A DNA stretch of 64,000 bases from Liolophura sinensis (taxonomy: Eukaryota > Mollusca > Polyplacophora > Chitonida > Chitonidae), in NCBI RefSeq assembly GCF_032854445.1, contig NC_088306.1, forward strand, positions 1,178,501-1,242,500, in the 5' to 3' direction. Made by a program: the position numbers and the translations under genes. How positions within the stretch are numbered: position 1 is the first letter of the stretch; each line of letters opens with the position of its first letter. The notes beneath the pieces are model-generated. The model ran no database searches and was not told the DNA's origin. It saw only the letters and a list, made by a program, of their open reading frames with translations. Positions 51,201-60,200 of the stretch are shown here, piece after piece.

Positions 51201-54200
51201 TTTTTTTTGTACCAGTATCAAAATGTTGTCACAAGTACGTCTCTAGGCATCTAGGCGTCAGGTCTGAATGTATATCAAGTTTTTATTAACGTAAATTCGT
51301 AATATGACAAATAAAAATTGTGCTCAGAATCTGTGAGGATCTCATCCTACCTGGGTAAACAATGAGACATGCTCGAGTGGGAGTTCAGGGACAAACATGG
51401 TTTCAGCTGAATTGCTTCCCTTCACGCTTGTTGGGTGCTATTAAAGCTCTCCACCTATGACGCTGCCCTTGACTCTAAATTGTTTACTTTTATTTTCTAA
51501 AACGTAAAGCTTCAATGATGAAATTCAATAGTTGTACACCAGCATGACCTTTTTTAGGTAATTTGGTGGCACAACATTCTGCGCATAATTATGAATTCTC
51601 CTAGTATGTGGCATAGTCCGTTTGGTGCATTTAGTTTCCAGCGCATTTACCAAAACACCGAAATGTGAAGAGATCGTCAGTGCAGAATAAAAATGCTAAT
51701 ATCCTCACAGGTTATGTTTCTTTCAAATTGCCATGAAGCTTGCCAGCTTGCCTGCCTGCCTGCGTAACCAGTGGGAATTTGGTTGCAAAATATTATCAAT
51801 CTGTTCAGCTGTTATGTAAACAAAAATGAAAATATATGTATTGTGAAGTGACCTTTGCTCGAACTACGATGACTTGGTAAGAATTCTCCTTTGTGTTTAT
51901 TTTGAGTGACAGCTCTGTTGTCACCAGCCGAGTGATGTAAAAAAATGCCAACGCCATCTTTGTTTTCTTACGCAGTCAAGGCGGATTAAGGTTTGTCCTC
52001 TCCAAAATACATTATTCCATAGAAAAGTAAAGAATTCTTGTCATGCGGGTCAAAAGTTCGCCTTTCTCGAGAATCACACTCTCGATTCGCTAATAAAGCA
52101 ATGGTAAATCACTTTACATGTGATAATGTTCCATTATTTCAAGACGTTATTGAGAGACATGCAAGAAATTTTTATAATTGCCATTGTTTTATTAAACCGG
52201 CTAACTCAATCAACGCAAGTACCTGAAATTCTTGTGTATATTTTTGTACCATACTGTACAACTGTCATCAGTCACATTCAGAATTCTGCTTATTTCAGCC
52301 ATTACAAATTATCTCCCTTGTCAGGATTTGATTTTCATTGTCTGCATGAGCGCATTATTTCGAGGGAGCAGTGTAGACCTATCATAATCTGATATAACTA
52401 GATAAGCTGCACATTTTGGCCGATCTAGAGAGTTCCATTGATGGTAGAATGGTGTTCTGAGGTTTGTTTGGAAGGCACATGTAAGATTATCTACTGGACA
52501 AAGGCATGTTTCACCACCAAAAGTGGTATTTTATGACATTTATTTGCCCTTAAAAAAAGTACTTTTGGGGGGCAAATTCTTAGACCTATTACAGTCATGT
52601 TTCCACAGATATTTACTACAAAATCTTAAGCAGAGTCATCTTCAGATAAAACAAACCATATGACATCAGACAGATTATGTTAGGCCGTTGTCCACACGAT
52701 GCAGAATGGATGAGTGCTTCCATGTCAGCTGGTGATCAAACACTGATTTCAGCATTATTTCAGTCATATCCGAGCTACACTCATCTTCCAAGGAAAACAT
52801 ATGACCATCACTTTGAGGTCACAACAAAGATGAATATGTCGAAATCACTTACTGGTCTAGGTTCACTTTTAACTAGCCTCTCTTTCTCTCTCGCCACCTG
52901 AAAACATAACAGGACAGAAATTAATTCATTTGTATACACCATGCAAATCTGTTCACAGAGATCACAAATATACACTGCCAAAGATGATCAGCTTCAGAGA
53001 TTCAAATATAAAAAAAAAAAACAAAATAAATCTTGGGCAAGCAACAACATAACTTATTAAATCACCCTGTTAACATGAACAATGGTTGAGGAATAACAGT
53101 TTGTATGTTGTATGTTTGTATTTCTTCAACATTTTTATGTTTTTAAAAAAAAGATAAAAAATTCAAAAGACCTGCAAGACCATGTAAAAAGTCAATGTCT
53201 TGCACTCAGAAATCTTGTTGGGAGAATGTGACAAGCCAAAAGGCACTCTATTTACTTCTCCTGATTTAACTTCTACCTACCTGTCTGTTGGATTCAGCTT
53301 TTAGCAGTTTTTCTTTTTCCTTTGTTTCCTGAAGTAAAGAAAAAAAAACCCAAAAACAATGATTTTTTTTTTGAAAAAACACACCATTCACTGTAAACTA
53401 TCTTCACATGAAAAGTGCAATAAAAAAAAATGTCATTCACTTACTTGTTAATTCATTTGACTCTTTGTTTTGTTATTATTTAAGAGTATTTCACTTACGC
53501 AACAGAAACCAATGGCCTTGTGTCCTTCACCAAATGACTCCTCCATTAATCAAAGAATGGACCAAAATCAGACAGAAATTAATCAACATAAGTGACATTA
53601 ACATATAGTAACATCATTATCTACTAAAGAAAAAATGCTGCTGATTGTTTTTCCTGAAGCAGACACCCTAAGAAGTTAGCGAGATGTCACAGTATTGGCA
53701 GGTTGGTGACCTAACCACGTACCTTCAGGAGCTGTTGTACATCAGCCTTCTGAGCCTGATGCTGGTTCCTCTCCAGAGCCTTCACACTTTTCTCCAGGGC
53801 TGCATTCAGCTGAAACCAAACATGACAACATGGCTGTAATCAGCTGAAACCAAACATGAAAACATGGTTAACAGACACGACAACATGGCTACATTCAGCT
53901 GAAACAAAACATTACAACATGGCTGTAATCGGCTGAAACCAAGCATCACAACACGGCTGTAATCAGCTGAAACTAACATGACAACAAGGCTGTAACAGAC
54001 TGAAACCAAACATTACAATAACGCTACAATATGCTGAAATCAAACATGACAACATGGCTGCATTCTGCTAAAACCAAACATGAAAACATGGTTAACAGAC
54101 AAGACATCACGGCTACATTCAGCTGAAACCAAAGATGACAACATGGTTAACAGACATGATAACATGGCTACATTCAGCTGAAACCAAACATGACAACAAG

Positions 54201-57200
54201 GCTGTAATACGCTGAAACCAAACATTACTATAGTGTCGTAATCAGCTGAAACCAAAAATGAAAACATCGCTGCATTCAGCGCAAACCAACATAAAAACAT
54301 GGCTAACAAACAAGACAACATGGCTACATTCAGCTGAAACCAAACATTACAACAGCACCGTAATCAGCTCAAACCAAACATGAAAACATCGCTGCATTCA
54401 GCGCAAACCAACATAAAAACATGGCTAACAAACAAGACAACATGGCTACATTCAGCTGAAACCAAACATTACAATAACGCTATAATTTGCCGAAATCAAA
54501 CATGGCAACATGGCTGTATTCAGCTGAAACCAACATGACAACATGGCTGTATTCAGCTGAAACCAACATGACAGAAGGTTACCAAATATGACTTTCTTTC
54601 TGCATGGCTGCAAATACAAGAACTGTAATCATTTGCATTCAAAACACAAAACACATTTCAGGCTGTTTCTTTCGTAACTCACAATGGTAGATGTATATGC
54701 TCCAGGCATCAGCTTTAATTTTTATCAACTTTCAATCAGAAAAAGGACTTAGTATCACAAACCAAGACAGCAGCAATGTTATCGGAATAGTTTCCTCTTA
54801 GCTGGAAGCAGAATAAATTAGAATACCTCCAAAATATCTGTATCTGTACATATTTGTATGTGTCTGAAAACCCGCATGTTTTTCTCACCCTTGACAACTC
54901 GTTAGCATGTTCCACTGACATCATCTGCACTTTCTTCTCCCATTTCCTGTCCTGTTTTTTCAACTTTGTATTCAAGGTCATGTCTGTCTTTGCCGTCTAG
55001 TTTCAAAAATAACAGAAAACAATGATAATGAACACAATCAAACAAATGTGAACAAAAGTTAACTTACTATCTCACGCCAAATATGCAGAACTTATGAATG
55101 GATCAAACTGGTGTTGAAACTTGATATCAGGATACACAAGTTACACAAATAAGTACACATAATTTTATCAAAAAAAAACAAAAAAAAAAACAAATTACTG
55201 GCAAATCAGCGCCACATCAATCTTTAAATAAGCATGGATTGGGCTAGTTTTTTGAACTTGATCTGAGGTTCTCTAAAGTGAAGCTTCACACAAAATTTTA
55301 CACTACTGGAGAAGTCACAACACAGAACTGTGTACAGAATTGGAGAAGTCACAGCACAGAAGCGTGTACAGAACTGGAGAAGTCACAGCACAGAAGCGTG
55401 TACAGAACTGGAGAAGTCACAGCACAGACGCATGTACAGAACTGGAGAAGTCACAGCACAGAAGCGTGTACAGTACTGGAGAAGTCACAGCACAGAAGCA
55501 TGTACAGTTCTGGAGAAGTCAAAGCACAGAAGCGTGTACAGTACTGGAGAAGTCACAGCACAGAAGCGTGTACAGTACTGGAGAAGTCACAGCACAGAAG
55601 CATGTACAGAACTGGAGAAGTCACAGCACAGAAGCATGTACAGTACTGGAGAAGTCACAGCACAGAAGCGTGTACAGAACTGGAGAAGTCACAGCACAGA
55701 AGCGTGTACAGAACTGGAGAAGTCACAGCACAGACGCATGTACAGTACTGGAGAAGTCACAGCACAGAAGCATGTACAGTACTGGAGAAGTCACAGCACA
55801 GAAGCATGTACAGTACTGGAGAAGTCACAGCACAGAAGCGTGTACAGTTCTGGAGAAGTCACAGCACAGAAGCGTGTACAGTTCTGGAGAAGTCACAGCA
55901 CAGAAGCGTGTACAGTACTGGAGAAGTCACAGCACAGAAGCGTGTACAGTACTGGAGAAGTCACAGCACAGAAGCGTGTCGGCTGGACAGACACACATGA
56001 ATCAATATCCATCTCCTTTAGTGAAAACTTGGGAGAAGAATTACCTTCCCTAACACTTTAAAGCAGGATCCTCTGCCAGTTTACCTGTTTGTGAAGCTGT
56101 TCTTTCAGCATGGCCAGCTCCTCCCTCTGTTGCCGTAGCAACTCGTGATCATCTTCATCATCACGCAACTCACCCAGGTGAGAACGACGGCCTGGGAGAC
56201 AAAACAAGCAAATCAAAATCCATGAAATACGCCCGTCATGGCGGAGTGAATAACAAACTATGTCATCCAGGTTGACGCTCAATACCAAAATGCACAGAAC
56301 TGTGCTATTTCCAACTACGAAAGAGAAATGCCAAAATGCACAGAACTGTCCTACTTCAAACTATGAAAGAAAAACAGTTCTTTAGTGCCGTTTTACACAA
56401 AAAAAACCCCAATATATCACAAAAAGTAGTAAATTTTAAAGCTACTTTAACATTAAGATAAAAAAAATCAACAACTTCAAGTGGAAAGCCAAGCAATTTA
56501 ATGCAGGGGGAACAGCACTGAAGTTAAAAATCTTACCATATTTTTGCTCCATTTGTGACAATGCATTCTGGGAGGCCTGATATTTCTCATTCATCTCTTT
56601 TAATTCTGTCATCAATACTTTCTTCATCTTTTCGAGTTCTGACTGAAGACGAAGTTCATTGAAAACAGTGAGCATGTAGTGTGAATCTCCTGGTGCCTGC
56701 CAAAAACGGGCTTACTCAAACTATAATAAACTGTATGTGTATTTCTACGTTCATCAAATGCTGTTGAAACAAGCCTATTTAGAGAATTTACCTGTATATC
56801 CCACGTTTAATATGGAAAATAAAAGCTTGGATTACATAAGCTAGTTTTTGAACTTGTACACACAATTTTATCAGAACCAGACAATGTCTGAAGCAGCTGT
56901 TGCACAGAAACATGTGGGCAATCAGAATCATGAAATTCATAACTCATACAAAACATACTGGGCTGGTTTTCAAACATTATGAAAAAAATGAAATTCACAA
57001 ACAAGTCCGCCACAATAATTCAATTCAAGTCATAAATTTAACATTTAATTCATTTACTGGTTTATCTGGTGTTATGGTTTTTCTTAGAATTTGTGAATGA
57101 ATCAAATTTATTTTGTATTTTCTTATTTATTTATTTATTTATTTCTCTTGATGAGTGGAAGAGGTGTGGCGTTGATGTTCTAGTGATAACTCACCAGTTG

Positions 57201-60200
57201 TTCTCTGCTCAGCTCTGGCTTCTCCGTCACATGGAAGCTCTCCACTAAGTTCTCCTTGTTCTCTTGATTGTACACATTTGTAACATTCTGAGAACAACAA
57301 CATCATTTCAGGCTCTCTTAAACAGATGTGTGCAGTGTGTAGTGTAGGTACAGTGATTTCACAAAACAATGCAGATGTAATGGAGTGAGTCACACAGTAA
57401 TGCAGATGTAATGGAGTGCGTCACACAGTAATGCAGATGTAATGGAGTCAGTCACACAGTAATGCAGATGTAATGGAGTGAGTCACAAAGTAGTGCAGAT
57501 GTAATGGAGTGAGTCACACAGTAACGCAGATGTAATGAGTGAGTCACACAGTAATGCAGATGTAATGGAGTGAGTCACAAAGTAGTGCAGATGTAATGGA
57601 GTGAGTCACACAGTAATGCAGATGTAATGGAGTGAGTCAGAAAGTAGGGTAGATGTAAAGAGTGAGTTTACAAAACAGTGTTAGACATTCTAATCACAAA
57701 ACAGTGTTAGAAGCAATTGAGAGTCGCAAAGTAGTGCAGATGTAATGGAGTGAGTCAGAAAGTAGGACAGATGTAATGAGTGAGTTTACAAAACAGTGTT
57801 AGACATTCTAATCACAAAACAGTGTTGGAAGTAACTGAGAGTCACAAAGTAGTGAAGATGTAATGGAGTGAGTCACAAAGTAGTGAAGATGTAATGGAGT
57901 GAGTCACAAAGTAGTGCAGATGTAATGGAGTGAGTCATAAAATAATGTCTGATGTAATGGTTCAGGAGTGAGTGATAAAATGGTGTATATAAAGGAAGTT
58001 GAAAAGTATTTAAGATATTTATTAATTTAACACTTCATTGAGCGGAATATTAAGCCTGCAGATGCACATGAATAATTAATGAAAGAATACCATTCTTACC
58101 TTTTCTGTGAAGAGTTCTCGCTTGGCTTTACTCCTCTCTGACTGTAGCAGCGTCTCCGTCATCTTCAGCCTCTCTTTGATCTCTAGTAGCTCTTTCTCCA
58201 GAGCGGTGTTCAGGCGTGCAGGCGACTGTGGTGATTGGCTAGGGCTGGCTGAATCTCCATGACGACGTACAATGTGAGCTTGGAGGAATGAAGCATTCAG
58301 GAATGCCTTGGAGCAGTAAGGGCACTGAAGAAATGAGACAAATGGGAAAAAGCAAAAGAGATATATTGGCAAAGTTAGGAAGCTGTATAAACTTGATATC
58401 CATAAATTCCATGAGGATTAGTTAGGACTTAATACATGACCACTACAAATTTTCTGATCCTTTGTAACTGGTAAAAGTAACTGTATGACTGGCTGCCAGC
58501 TATGTTGGGGAGGACAGATATCCTGTGTCTTAAGAATAATAATGACATCATCTTTTAACAAAGGATGCTTGATCAGTTTACAAATGTTCCACCCAAAGGC
58601 CTTCTAGATTCATGTTATAATAATAATTCATCGTAGCACTAATAATTACAAAGTATTTAACACGTGGAAACAAATGAAATGAACACTTAAATGTTTGCAG
58701 CATTAAGTAACGTAAGTATATGTGGCTAAATATTAATGATCCCACCCAGATTTGATCCCAGGTGCCCCAGCTTTGAGGCAGACGCTGTACCCATTAGGCT
58801 ACCAAAGCACTTTATTCATAAACGCTACCTTGTTATAACTACTGGAACCGCCCTGTAACAGTTGTTGTTGTGCAGCTAGCATCTTCTTCCTCTTGTGGCT
58901 TTCTTTCTTCACCTCAGTGAGTTCCTTCTGTTGCTGCTCCAAGCGTGTCGTCATCTGCTCATGTTCCTGAGGATGGATCAATCCATGACACCAATGTTAC
59001 AAATATGCTTTCTCCATGGGGACCTAGCAAACGCCTGGCCGCATGAGACATTACAAATATACTTTCTCCATGGGGACCTAGCAAACGCCTGGCAACATGA
59101 GACGTTACAAACATACTTTCTCCATGGGGACCTAGCAAACGCCTGGCAGCATGAGACATTACAAACATACTTTCTCCATGGGAACCTAGCAAACACCCGG
59201 CAGCATGAGACATTACAAACATACTTTCTCCATGGGGACCTAGCAAACGCCTGGCAGCATGAGACATTACAAACATACTTTCTCCATGGGGACCTAGCAA
59301 ACACCCGGCAGCATGAGACATTACAAACATACTTTCTCCATGAGGACCTTGCAAATGCCGGCACCATGACACATTACAAACATACTTTCTCCATGGGGAC
59401 CTTGCAAATGCCGACACCATGACACATTACAAACATACTTTCTCCATGGGGACCTAGCAAACGCCCGGCAGCATGAGACATTACAAACATACTTTCTCCA
59501 TGGGGACCTAGCAAACGCCCGGCAGCATGACACATTACAAACATACTTTCTCCATGGGGACCTAGCAAACGCCTGGCACCATGACACATTACAAACATAC
59601 TTTCTCCATGAGGACCTTGCAAATGCCGGCACCATGACACATTACAAACATACTTTCTCCATGGGGACCTAGCAAACACCCGGCAGCATGAGACATTACA
59701 AACATACTTTCTCCAGGGGCACCTAGCAAATGCCTGGCAGAACGAGACATTACAAACATACTTTCTCCATGGGGACCTAGCTAATGCCTGGCACCATGAC
59801 ACATTACAAACATACTTTCTCCATGAGGACCTTGCAAATGCCGGCACCATGACACATTACAAACATACTTTCTCCATGGGGACCTTGCAAATGCCGACAC
59901 CATGACACATTACAAACATACTTTCTCCATGGGGACCTAGCAAACGCCCGGCAGCATGAGACATTACAAACATACTTTCTCCATGGGGACCTAGCAAACG
60001 CCCGGCAGCATGACACATTACAAACATACTTTCTCCATGGGGACCTAGCAAACGCCTGGCAGCATGACACATTACAAACATACTTTCTCCATGAGGACCT
60101 TGCAAATGCCGGCACCATGACACATTACAGACATACTTTCTCCATGGGGACCTAGCAAATGCCTGGCACCATGACACATTACAAACATACTTTCTCCATG

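Noticed and set aside
55278-56061. Three overlapping frames of about 240 codons (Glu/Lys/His repeats)
   Set aside because: 34-bp minisatellite in DZIP1 intron 8, open in all three frames because 34 is not divisible by three.
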